Below are positions 1-6,850 of a stretch of 8,607 nucleotides of DNA, in pieces. Position 1 is the stretch's first letter. Every line of letters starts with the position of its first letter. Position numbers and translations under genes: made by a program. Source of the DNA: Bacteroidota bacterium (GTDB lineage: Bacteria; Bacteroidota; Bacteroidia; Chitinophagales; Chitinophagaceae); the NCBI GenBank assembly GCA_023429365.1, contig JAEYVW010000252.1:1-8607 (forward strand). The letters are read 5' to 3'. A model generated the notes under the pieces. It did no database searches. It saw nothing but the letters and a program-made list of their open reading frames with translations, and was not told where the DNA came from.

Positions 1-1091
1 CCTCTTGAGTTCTGCGGTCCCCATTCATAAAAGTTGACCGGTGTTTCATCGCCAACTTTATCAAACTGGTAGTATGTCGGATGAAATGAAAATGCATCTG
101 CCAGTAAGTTGGGATCACGAACCAGCAAACAGCCTGCTTCGAGTGGACAATACAACCATTTATGCGGATCGATAGCGATGGAGTCCGCATGCTCCAGTCC
201 TGAAAATTTATCTTTTAACTCCGGCAACGAAGCTGCCAGCCCTCCGTATGCGCCATCAATATGGAACCAGGTTTTATGCTTTTGGCAAACCTGCGCTATT
301 TCCGCCAGCGGATCAACCGTACCAAAGCCCACACTACCGGCTGTACCTACCACCGCCAGGGGGATCAGTCCATTTGATTTGTCTATTGCCAGTTGTTTGT
401 CGAGTGCTGTAACATCCATCCTTAAATCCTGGCCAACTGGTATCCACCGTATAGCTTGCAAGCCCAAACCAAGCAGGTCCGCAGTTTTTTGCAACCAGGT
501 ATGCACTTGTGAGGTAGCATATAATGTAAATTTCAAACCCGGCTCACCAAGGCCTTTTTCACGAATGTCCCAGTTTGCCATGTATTTACGAGCCGCCCAG
601 AGCCCGGCAATATTTGCCATATTGCCACCGCTCACTAAAATACCTCCGGCATTTTTGCGGTAACCGATCAGGTCGGATAGCCATCGGATACATTGCAATT
701 CAATTTCAGTGGCTACTGGTGAAAGAATAAATGCGCCACAGTTGGGATTAGTAAGCGATGCTATAAAATCGGCCATCGCACCCAGGGGTGCGGGTGAAGA
801 AGTGATATAGCCCATGAAACGGGGATGGCCATTGAACAATGAATTTTTTGTTAACTGCGAAATCGTTTGCTGCACAAGCCTGGCCGGATCGAGACCGTCT
901 TCCGGTAGTTGATTCTCGGCCCCTATCAGTTTTCTGACGGATGATGGCGTGACGCCATTTGTTACTTTACCTGCTGGTAAATTTTCAATAAAGTCGGCGA
1001 GTTCATCGACCATCGCGTGACCCACGCGACGAAATGCTTCGGCAGGCATATCCACGATCGCCTGCCGGTTTACGGTAGGAAAGGTTTGCAT
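1..1091 (-). CDS. Group II pyridoxal-dependent amino acid decarboxylase (3' end cut by window edge)
   Basis: The frame is open from the ATG at 1091 to the left edge, giving 363 residues; roughly the last 100 residues expected for the family (C-terminal small domain) lie outside the window. The aromatic-L-amino-acid/histidine/glutamate decarboxylase (group II) signatures are in order: GHPRFMGY near residue 88; LVSGGNMANIAGL near 152; the His expected to stack on the PLP ring at H197 (VHTWLQK); the Asp that contacts the pyridine nitrogen at D279 (FHIDGAYGG); and the Schiff-base lysine K311 in SIAIDPHKWLYCP. The fragment ends in NFYEWGPQNSR, which matches the start of the post-lysine segment. 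The enzyme should be cytosolic and release CO2 from an aromatic or related L-amino acid; the substrate cannot be read from the sequence. M15 is an alternative start. The gene lies 81 bp downstream of the GH43 gene on the same strand. Confidence 0.93.
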   Translation of the reverse strand, partial: MQTFPTVNRQAIVDMPAEAFRRVGHAMVDELADFIENLPAGKVTNGVTPSSVRKLIGAENQLPEDGLDPARLVQQTISQLTKNSLFNGHPRFMGYITSSPAPLGAMADFIASLTNPNCGAFILSPVATEIELQCIRWLSDLIGYRKNAGGILVSGGNMANIAGLWAARKYMANWDIREKGLGEPGLKFTLYATSQVHTWLQKTADLLGLGLQAIRWIPVGQDLRMDVTALDKQLAIDKSNGLIPLAVVGTAGSVGFGTVDPLAEIAQVCQKHKTWFHIDGAYGGLAASLPELKDKFSGLEHADSIAIDPHKWLYCPLEAGCLLVRDPNLLADAFSFHPTYYQFDKVGDETPVNFYEWGPQNSR

Positions 1092-1109
1092 AAATAAAAA
1101 ATTGGGGCA

Positions 1110-1147
1110 ATAAGATACGAAATCATGGGGGGCTTCGCTCAAAAAAG
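1110..1147 (-). promoter_or_regulatory. Possible Bacteroidota-type promoter for the decarboxylase
   Basis: On the minus strand TTTTTTG is followed after 22 nt by TATCTTATTG, close to the Bacteroidota -33 TTTG and -7 TAnnTTTG elements, although the -7 box is imperfect. Transcription would begin only about 10-15 nt before the ATG at 1091. It would let the decarboxylase be expressed separately from the GH43 gene upstream. The call rests on a weak motif match. Confidence 0.3.
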
Positions 1148-1172
1148 TAACCGATAATATTTAAACGCTCGG

Positions 1173-2162
1173 TTATTCGATCACCCGTTTTTCCACCCCT
1201 TCATTGGTAATGACTACCGGTTTGATAAATCCTTTTTCGTCAAAATACATCCTATCGATGCAGGTTACTCGTGAGTTGCCATCAGTTTCGGTGAGTGGGC
1301 GACGGTGATAGACGATATACCATTCATCTTTTCCGGGGACCTGGATTACGGAATGATGACCGGCACCGGTAGCAATGTTGGGATCCTGCTTTAATATTTT
1401 ATCTACCCGCTCGAAAGGTCCAAAAGGTGAATCGGCAATGGCGTATGCAACGCTGTAATTAGGGCCGGTCCAGCCGCCTTCCGACCACATGAAATAATAT
1501 TTTCCGTTGCGTATAAACATAAACGGGCCTTCAACATAACCTTCCGGTGTGATCTCTTTGAAAATCTTACCATCCTTGAATGGTTCAAAACCGGTAAAGC
1601 CAGGATTTAGTTTAGCAATATTGCAATGACGCCAGCCACCGTAAATGAGGTAGTGGTGTCCATCACTGTCTCTGAATACAAACTGGTCAATCGGCTGGGC
1701 ACCATTATGAAATTTATCGATCAGTGGTTCTCCCAAATGATCTATAAACGGACCCGCGGGGTTGTCGGCAACAGCTACACCGATACCGCCATATTCTTTG
1801 TCGCTTTGAATATCGTTGGCACCAAAAAACAGGAAATATTTCCCCTGGTTTTTTATGATCGAAGGCGCCCACATCGCACGCCTTGCCCATTTGATAGAAG
1901 ATGTGTCGAGTATCCTGGGATGTTTTGTCCAATTCACCAGGTCTGTTGATGAGAATGCGTCCATGAAAACCTGTTTGTCATAGGGAGCTGAGTAGGTAGG
2001 ATAAATCCAATATTGTTTATCAAAGATGATACCTTCGGGATCGGCATACCAACCTTGAAAAACCGGGTTGCCCGATTTTTGTATGGACTTCGGGTTGGAA
2101 GACTGTCCGCTTACCAATAAACCTGTGAATAAAAGAAAGCCAAACAGAAGGGTATATCTCAT
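1173..2162 (-). CDS. Secreted glycoside hydrolase family 43 protein
   Basis: A 329-residue protein with an N-terminal signal peptide (about residues 1-20, hydrophobic run ending LLVSGQ, no lipobox Cys), so exported to the periplasm or beyond. The rest is a single five-bladed GH43 propeller. The three expected catalytic acids are present: D41 in WYADPE (general base), D159 in QPIDQFVF (pKa modulator) and E211 in GYVEGPFMF (general acid). The GH43 structural motifs AMWAPS (97-101) and GAGHHSV (266-272, conserved His) are also there. GH43 enzymes are inverting arabinosidases, arabinanases, xylosidases or galactosidases; the activity cannot be assigned further. There is no C-terminal beta-sandwich or carbohydrate-binding module, and no SusC/SusD pair nearby, so it is an orphan enzyme rather than part of a visible utilisation locus. 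It is divergent from the plus-strand SDR gene, with 64 bp between start codons. Confidence 0.93.
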   Translation of the reverse strand: MRYTLLFGFLLFTGLLVSGQSSNPKSIQKSGNPVFQGWYADPEGIIFDKQYWIYPTYSAPYDKQVFMDAFSSTDLVNWTKHPRILDTSSIKWARRAMWAPSIIKNQGKYFLFFGANDIQSDKEYGGIGVAVADNPAGPFIDHLGEPLIDKFHNGAQPIDQFVFRDSDGHHYLIYGGWRHCNIAKLNPGFTGFEPFKDGKIFKEITPEGYVEGPFMFIRNGKYYFMWSEGGWTGPNYSVAYAIADSPFGPFERVDKILKQDPNIATGAGHHSVIQVPGKDEWYIVYHRRPLTETDGNSRVTCIDRMYFDEKGFIKPVVITNEGVEKRVIE

Positions 2163-2226
2163 CGCTTTTTATATCGAATTTACGACATGGATTGGAAGAT
2201 AATTTCGCTGAACAAATAATAATGAT
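2163..2226. promoter_or_regulatory. Divergent intergenic promoter region (GH43 / SDR)
   Basis: This 64-bp AT-rich gap separates two divergent start codons and must carry, or overlap, both promoters. On the plus strand TAATTTCG at 2200-2207 fits the Bacteroidota -7 consensus TAnnTTTG at all but one position, about 20 bp before the SDR start. On the minus strand TAAATTCG (about 2176-2183) also differs at one position, but no well-spaced TTG lies upstream of it. No operator palindrome was seen. The exact elements are tentative. Confidence 0.35.
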
Positions 2227-3156
2227 ATGGCAACAGTATTGATTACAGGTGGCACAGGTTTGATAGGCAGGGCAATTACTAAAGCTTTACTGGAAAAAAA
2301 CTATAAGGTTATCATTCTTTCACGTAGTAAAACAATTTCGCCGGATATGAAAGCCCAGGGCAATATTGATTTTGCAAACTGGGATATTGAAGGTGGAACT
2401 ATCGATACTGAAGCTATTTCAAAGACAGATTACATCATTCACCTCGCGGGTGCAGGCGTCGCAGATAAGCGATGGACAGACAAAAGAAAAGCTGAGATCC
2501 GTGATAGCCGCGTAAAATCTGGCGAACTGCTGGTCAAAGTATTGCGACAAACACCGCACCACGTCAAAGCCATAGTAAGCTCTTCTGCGATCGGCTGGTA
2601 TGGTCCCGATCCCCAGATTCCCAACCCAAGGCCATTTCGTGAAGGTGACCCAGTTGATGATGGATTTCTAGGCCGCACCTGCCTGGAATGGGAAAAAAGT
2701 CTGGACCCGGTTGAGGAAATGGGAATTCGGTTGGTGAGACTGCGCACCGGCATTGTATTAAGCCATGATGGCGGCGCTTTAAAAGAATTTGAAAAATCCC
2801 TGCGTTTTGGTGTGGCTGCCATACTTGGGTCGGGCCGTCAGCGCATCAGCTGGATTCATATCGATGATCTTGTACGGCTGTATACCATGGCTATTGAAAA
2901 TAATGAGATGCGTGGCATCTACAATGCTGTTGCACCAGCGCCGGTTTCGAACCGGGAGTTCATGCTTCATCTCGCCCGTATCCGAAAAGGAAGCTTCTTC
3001 ATACCGGTATATGTTCCCAGTTTTTTATTGAAGATCATACTTGGTGAAATGAGTATTGAAGTTTTAAAAAGCGCAACTGTAAGTTGTGATAAAGTGCACG
3101 ACAGCGGTTTCACATTCTTATACCCCTCGCTTGAAGCAGCCTTGAGAAATGTTTAA
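2227..3156 (+). CDS. TIGR01777-family NAD(P)-dependent epimerase/oxidoreductase (atypical SDR, SDR39U1/YfcH-like)
   Basis: A 309-residue soluble protein of full length for the family. It opens directly on the Rossmann dinucleotide-binding strand, with GGTGLIG at residues 8-14 as the SDR glycine motif. Family-typical segments follow: [17 protein letters not shown] (from about 73), the SSSAIGWYG strand (about 117-125, where TIGR01777 proteins carry their Ser and Tyr), RTGIVLS, and [11 protein letters not shown] (about 211-221). The C-terminus, from the [18 protein letters not shown] segment to [13 protein letters not shown], is the DUF1731 tail that defines this group. Members are associated with cell division or sugar-nucleotide-like chemistry, but no reaction is firmly established. 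It is the only plus-strand gene here, a monocistronic unit bounded by a divergent promoter region and a hairpin terminator. An ATG 5 bp upstream (2222) is out of frame. Confidence 0.93.
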   Translation: MATVLITGGTGLIGRAITKALLEKNYKVIILSRSKTISPDMKAQGNIDFANWDIEGGTIDTEAISKTDYIIHLAGAGVADKRWTDKRKAEIRDSRVKSGELLVKVLRQTPHHVKAIVSSSAIGWYGPDPQIPNPRPFREGDPVDDGFLGRTCLEWEKSLDPVEEMGIRLVRLRTGIVLSHDGGALKEFEKSLRFGVAAILGSGRQRISWIHIDDLVRLYTMAIENNEMRGIYNAVAPAPVSNREFMLHLARIRKGSFFIPVYVPSFLLKIILGEMSIEVLKSATVSCDKVHDSGFTFLYPSLEAALRNV

Positions 3157-3159
3157 CGC

Positions 3160-3195
3160 AACGAACCAGGTTTTTGAGCCTGGTTCGTTTGTATA
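3160..3195 (+). terminator. Hairpin terminator after the SDR gene
   Basis: A perfect 11-bp inverted repeat (AACGAACCAGG at 3160-3170, CCTGGTTCGTT at 3179-3189) with an 8-nt loop starts 3 bp after the TAA stop codon and is followed by TGTATA. The T-tract is short, so it is a moderately convincing intrinsic terminator for the plus-strand gene. In the minus direction there is no T-run, so it is not an obvious terminator for the convergent M16 gene, which ends at 3255. Nothing else was seen in 3190-3254. Confidence 0.6.
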
Positions 3196-3254
3196 AATAG
3201 GATATTGTAGTGAATTTATTTATATAAGACATCCATCCCAATTCCCCACACAAG

Positions 3255-4595
3255 CTAGAAAGCTTTCTTCTCTTCAGGCAATCCCGGCGTCGTTTTTTGG
3301 GTATACTTTACAGCGTCAACCTTTTTTGGATCACCCTGGTAAACCCAGGTGATATTGTTGATGTATTTTTTAAAAGCGTTATTCAATTGCGTGATCGAGA
3401 CCTTCTTTATATCATCCTTTATGGTCAAAGCTCTTTTCCAGTTTCCATACAGTACTTCGCTGTTGGCAAGCGCATTGGCCTGTGCTTCGTTGGTCTCCTG
3501 GCGATAATAGATTCCGGTGAGATAGCCGGCTTTTTCATTTTTTAATTCTGACTCCTTAAAGCCTTCGTCCTTTATCTGGTCGACCAGCTTCCTGGCTGTT
3601 GCAATGTATTTGTTTGGTTCCGTAGTTGTCACAGAAATAGTGGCATAAGGAGTGGTCCCTGCGTTAAACCAGGCCTGCGGTGCATAGGAAAGGCCATTCT
3701 TTGACCTTATTTCCACAAAATGACGGGTTGCGAAAATTCTCATTGCTAATACAAAAGCATTGTAATCCTCCGATCCCGGCATCGGTCCGCCTGTTATCCC
3801 GCGAATATAATTGGTGGCATTATCCCTTTCCTTTGCGGCAAATGTATTGGATACGGGAACATAAGGCTCTTTTTTCAGTGTATAAGGTTTACCAGCTGGT
3901 ACTTTACCGAGAAAGGCCGTTAATTTTTTCTCCAGTTCCGATTTTTCAATTTCGCCAACGATCACAATCACTATTTTTGAACGGGTGAAAATGGACTCCC
4001 AGTATTTTTTTGTTTCTGCCGCTGTAAGCGATTCTACACTGGCCACAGTACCCTGGGGATCTTTGGCATAATCCTTCCCCTTAAACGCGGTTTCCATTGC
4101 CATGCGATCGATAGCTTCGTCGGGGAGTGATGCATTGGTGCGGATGAAATTGACGGCATCCTGCTTGATGCGGTTGAATTCTTTTTCATCAAATCTCGGC
4201 TTAAGCAAAGCTTCGGTATAAAGCGGCCATACTTTTTCCAGGTCATATTTTATACAGTTCAGACTAAAACTAGCGTAATCCATGCCGCTGAATCCACCTA
4301 CCTGCGCGCTCACTTTATCCAGTTTATTTTTAAATGAGTTTTTGTCATCTGACATAGTGCCGCATTCAGTCAGTCCTCTTACAGCGAGGTTTTCTATCCC
4401 TCCTTTGGCAGCAGGGTAGTTTTTTACACCGCCTTTTATTATCGTTTGTACTACTACAATTTCATTGCCACTGGGTTGTACGATCACTTTTACACCATTT
4501 ATATTCATCTCATAAGGCTTACTGTTCTGCGCCAATATGCTCACAGGACTGCAGATCATGGTAAGAATGGTTATATATCGTGTTAGGATTTTCAT
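3255..4595 (-). CDS. M16-family peptidase-like subunit lacking the zinc site (non-catalytic partner)
   Basis: 446 residues from the ATG at 4595, which opens a good signal peptide (MKILTRYITILTM, ending near SILAQ). A TTG at 4619 overlapping the upstream TGA would add eight charged residues in front; I prefer the ATG. The fold is M16B: an N-terminal half, a VIVGEI strand at the end of the first repeat unit, and a second half with SITQLNNAF-type segments. The zinc motif HxxEH is destroyed: where the upstream partner has SHLFEH this protein has ENLAVR (N69, V72, R73 at the ligand positions). Two features of regulatory M16 subunits are kept: a glycine-rich stretch, GITGGPMPGS (about 266-275), and the substrate-binding R-x6-Y pair (R297, Y304 in IRSKNGLSYAP). 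It should be exported and work as a heterodimer with the catalytic protein encoded just 20 bp upstream. Confidence 0.93.
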   Translation of the reverse strand: MKILTRYITILTMICSPVSILAQNSKPYEMNINGVKVIVQPSGNEIVVVQTIIKGGVKNYPAAKGGIENLAVRGLTECGTMSDDKNSFKNKLDKVSAQVGGFSGMDYASFSLNCIKYDLEKVWPLYTEALLKPRFDEKEFNRIKQDAVNFIRTNASLPDEAIDRMAMETAFKGKDYAKDPQGTVASVESLTAAETKKYWESIFTRSKIVIVIVGEIEKSELEKKLTAFLGKVPAGKPYTLKKEPYVPVSNTFAAKERDNATNYIRGITGGPMPGSEDYNAFVLAMRIFATRHFVEIRSKNGLSYAPQAWFNAGTTPYATISVTTTEPNKYIATARKLVDQIKDEGFKESELKNEKAGYLTGIYYRQETNEAQANALANSEVLYGNWKRALTIKDDIKKVSITQLNNAFKKYINNITWVYQGDPKKVDAVKYTQKTTPGLPEEKKAF

Positions 4596-4615
4596 TTTTT
4601 TGATTTTAGTAATTA

Positions 4616-5986
4616 TCAAAAAGATTTTACCAGGAAAAATTCTTCCGGTTTGTATTGTTTCTTCATTTCTTCATTGAGGATCATTCCGGCGACATATGGT
4701 TTGCCAGCAATGTATTTTTTGATGTATCGCTGGATATCCGCACGACTTACTTTTTGCAGGTTTTCATCGTAGTCAGTAGCGTAGTCCAGTGAAGTGCTGC
4801 ACCACCAATAAGTAATTCCGGAAGCCTGTGAAGATGGCTTTTCTTCATTGCGGATCTTATTCCTTATCAATATCTCTTTTGCGGTTTGTAATTGCTCGTC
4901 GCTGAAGTAATCGTCGTCGGCCCACATACTTATCTGTTTGATCATCTCGTCATGGCATTCTTTCATTTTAGACGGATTGGGTAATGCGAGGGCATATATT
5001 GGCCCTGCATATTTGTTAGTATTATATGATACACTCGAAAAACTTGCAAGTCCTTTGTCTATCAAGGCTTGTTGCCATTTAGACGAATTCAATCCCAGGA
5101 TGTTGGAGAAAACATCAGCGGCCAGGGTAGCTGCAGAATCGCTCCGGTATTCGGGACCGATCCATTGCATCATCATAAATGGCGTTTCGGCAATGGATGC
5201 GGTTTTAATGTTGTAATCTGTTTTTTGCAATGCCTGGAACTCGGGGATGGGGTATTTCTCATGAGGGTCAAAACCGCTGTGCTCCCAGTCGCCATATATT
5301 TTCTTTGCGAGTGCAAAGGCATGATCGGGTTTTACGTCGCCACAGATCACCAGGATAGAATTATTCGGATGATAGTATTTGTCTTTGATGACCATCATTT
5401 TTTCCGGCGTGGCAGTATTGATCACATCATGATCGCCGATCGCGTTTTTCCGGGTGAAATTTTCTCCCCAGGTGCGTTTGGCTACATCGATCCATAGTTG
5501 AAAGAATGGGTTACTTTCTGCCCTTTGGAATTCACCATCCACCACAGGCCTTTCCTTTTGCATGTCTTCCGTGCGATATATCGGGTAACGAATCGCAGCA
5601 TTCATAAATCTTAAACCGGCATCGAGACTATCACTTTCGAAAGTGAAGAAATAGTTGACCCTCTCATCACTGGTAGTCCCGTTCCAGATGGCGCCAAGTT
5701 CTTTTGTTCGCTCAATAAATTTTTCCTGGTCCGGATATTCTTTGTTGGCTTTAAAAAACATGTGTTCAAACAAATGAGATAAGCCACTGTACTCGGGGCC
5801 TTCGGTGTAAGCGCCGTTTTTCACAGCGATCTCTATCGTAACCAACGGCACTTTATGGTTTTCAATCACTAGTACTTCCAGGCCGTTGTCGAATTTCTGC
5901 CAGTAATAATTTTTAGGAAGTCTTGGTTGTGCGATCGAATTAAATGCAGCTGCAACCAAAAGCAACGTAATCCATTTCTTTGGCAT
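4616..5986 (-). CDS. M16-family zinc metallopeptidase, catalytic subunit
   Basis: 456 residues starting with a signal peptide (MPKKWITLLLVAAAFNSIAQ), so a periplasmic or secreted protease. The inverzincin site is intact: H71-L-F-E74-H75 supplies two zinc ligands and the general base, and E152 (VVDGEFQRAES) is the third ligand at exactly the HxxEH-x76-E spacing of the family. The second half has the M16 C-terminal fold, but the R-x6-Y substrate-binding pair usual in LREKxGLxY is not recognisable (here ALIDKGLASF). That is the reciprocal of the downstream gene, which has R/Y but no zinc site. M16B enzymes built this way (mitochondrial processing peptidase, bacterial two-subunit zinc peptidases) degrade peptides inside a clam-shell dimer. 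Its start lies 127 bp downstream of the metzincin stop codon; a GC-rich hairpin in that gap is listed separately. Confidence 0.95.
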   Translation of the reverse strand: MPKKWITLLLVAAAFNSIAQPRLPKNYYWQKFDNGLEVLVIENHKVPLVTIEIAVKNGAYTEGPEYSGLSHLFEHMFFKANKEYPDQEKFIERTKELGAIWNGTTSDERVNYFFTFESDSLDAGLRFMNAAIRYPIYRTEDMQKERPVVDGEFQRAESNPFFQLWIDVAKRTWGENFTRKNAIGDHDVINTATPEKMMVIKDKYYHPNNSILVICGDVKPDHAFALAKKIYGDWEHSGFDPHEKYPIPEFQALQKTDYNIKTASIAETPFMMMQWIGPEYRSDSAATLAADVFSNILGLNSSKWQQALIDKGLASFSSVSYNTNKYAGPIYALALPNPSKMKECHDEMIKQISMWADDDYFSDEQLQTAKEILIRNKIRNEEKPSSQASGITYWWCSTSLDYATDYDENLQKVSRADIQRYIKKYIAGKPYVAGMILNEEMKKQYKPEEFFLVKSF

Positions 5987-6007
5987 AGGAATAAGTATTT
6001 GGTGAAT

Positions 6008-6022
6008 GCCCGCGATGCGGGC
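6008..6022. repeat. GC-rich triloop palindrome upstream of the M16 operon
   Basis: GCCCGC and GCGGGC form a perfect 6-bp stem around the triloop GAT, in an otherwise AT-rich 127-bp gap. On the minus strand it sits 21 nt before the M16 start codon with no T-tract, so it is not an evident terminator. It may be a leader hairpin affecting M16 translation, or a small dispersed palindrome: a similar one (CCCGC, GCT, GCGGG) occurs at 6311-6323 inside the metzincin gene. Confidence 0.45.
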
Positions 6023-6113
6023 GGAGAATATTTACTAAAAGCTAAGGAAGATTTGGATATGAGAAAAATAATATTTATAAACGACGGGCTGACAGGATAA
6101 GTGGACAAAGAGG

Positions 6114-6803
6114 TTAACCGGATATGCGCTGCCATAAATAATCATCGCTGCTGATATCAGCATGATTGGGATGCCATACACTTGAAAATTCACCAATGAC
6201 GGCCTTACCATTCTCAAATCGAAGACGTGGAATTTTCAACAGATCAATATCTTCCTGTCGAACCCTGCGATAGATGGGGTACATCGTCCCGCCATTGGGG
6301 CCATCACCCGCCCGCGCTGCGGGATTGTATTGATATCCGGGATCAACGAGTGTACCACGGGGGTACATAATTCCCGGTACACCTTTGCCCCTGATGTCGA
6401 TATCACGCGGATGCGCAAGACCGAGGGTATGACCGTATTCATGCGCGGCGGTGGTGGAACCTTTATATAAATTCTCGAATTTAAAATAGCCACTATTACA
6501 ACCAAGTCCGTCGACAAATGAAATATTGCCATGCACAAATTCTTCCACGCGAAAATAATTATTTCGCGGATCTGTATTTTCATAAACCTGGATGGCAGTA
6601 ATTCCAGGCTGGTACGACGATGTGATCAGGAATTGCACAGGCCATGGTTTCCCATCAATATGAACCACACCCTGCGGTTCATTCCACATCCATTCAATTT
6701 CCTCCCGTATATTTTCAGTAACAGCAGGGTCAGCCGCATTCCCATATGTGATGATATGGGAATGGATGAGAAGCTGGTTTGATTGATGTTCGATGGTACC
6801 CAT
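6114..6803 (-). CDS. Small metzincin-like zinc metalloprotease without signal peptide
   Basis: A 229-residue protein. The zinc motif HExxHxxGxxH is exact at residues 121-131 (HEYGHTLGLAHP: H121, E122, H125, H131), followed 15 residues later by a Met-turn candidate (GIMYPRG, M146), which places it among the metzincins, nearest in style to matrixin-type (M10) peptidases. Upstream lies a mixed alpha/beta half (LLIHSHIITYG, a helix ending IEWMWNEP, then VQFLITSSY and GITAIQVYE) that fits the metzincin N-terminal subdomain. There is no signal peptide, propeptide or membrane segment, so as written it would stay cytosolic or leave by a non-Sec route. An in-frame TAA lies two codons before the ATG at 6803, so the frame cannot extend upstream. 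The 47-bp gap to the RAYT stop codon holds a REP copy. Substrate unknown. I do not recognise a named family with certainty. Confidence 0.85.
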   Translation of the reverse strand: MGTIEHQSNQLLIHSHIITYGNAADPAVTENIREEIEWMWNEPQGVVHIDGKPWPVQFLITSSYQPGITAIQVYENTDPRNNYFRVEEFVHGNISFVDGLGCNSGYFKFENLYKGSTTAAHEYGHTLGLAHPRDIDIRGKGVPGIMYPRGTLVDPGYQYNPAARAGDGPNGGTMYPIYRRVRQEDIDLLKIPRLRFENGKAVIGEFSSVWHPNHADISSDDYLWQRISG

Positions 6804-6815
6804 CGGGAGTTAAAG

Positions 6816-6837
6816 GGTCTGACGTCCTGGTCTGACC
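6816..6837 (+). repeat. REP palindrome, isolated copy downstream of the RAYT gene
   Basis: A 22-bp imperfect palindrome with arms GGTCTGAC and GTCTGACC around a 6-nt loop, differing from the array consensus at one loop position (14, C to G). The stem has a T-T mismatch at its fifth pair. It lies 13 bp beyond the RAYT stop codon and 12 bp before the metzincin start codon (both minus strand), so it forms most of the metzincin's 5' leader. It is inverted relative to the first copy of the array on the far side of the RAYT gene. Confidence 0.88.
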
Positions 6838-6850
6838 GTGTTACATTTCT

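Noticed and set aside
109..663. Plus-strand open frame of 184 codons
   Set aside because: It lies fully antisense to the decarboxylase, whose minus-strand frame carries clear PLP-enzyme motifs; the translated product has no recognisable domain.
3257..3268. Palindrome AGAAAGCTTTCT at the end of the M16 gene
   Set aside because: It is only 12 bp, has no loop and no T-tract, and overlaps the stop codon and last codons; not supportable as a terminator.
4596..4619. TTG start for the non-catalytic M16 gene, giving a 4-bp TTGA overlap with the upstream stop
   Set aside because: The ATG at 4595 directly opens a standard signal peptide; the TTG form would place a charged stretch (IITKIKK) before it. 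Kept as an alternative only.
4938..5497. Two overlapping plus-strand frames of 92 and 142 codons
   Set aside because: They are antisense to the catalytic M16 gene and have no domain-like content.
5631..5646. 16-bp perfect palindrome TCACTTTCGAAAGTGA
   Set aside because: It lies inside the M16 coding sequence (FESDS) with no loop and no second copy; one such palindrome in 8.6 kb is not surprising.
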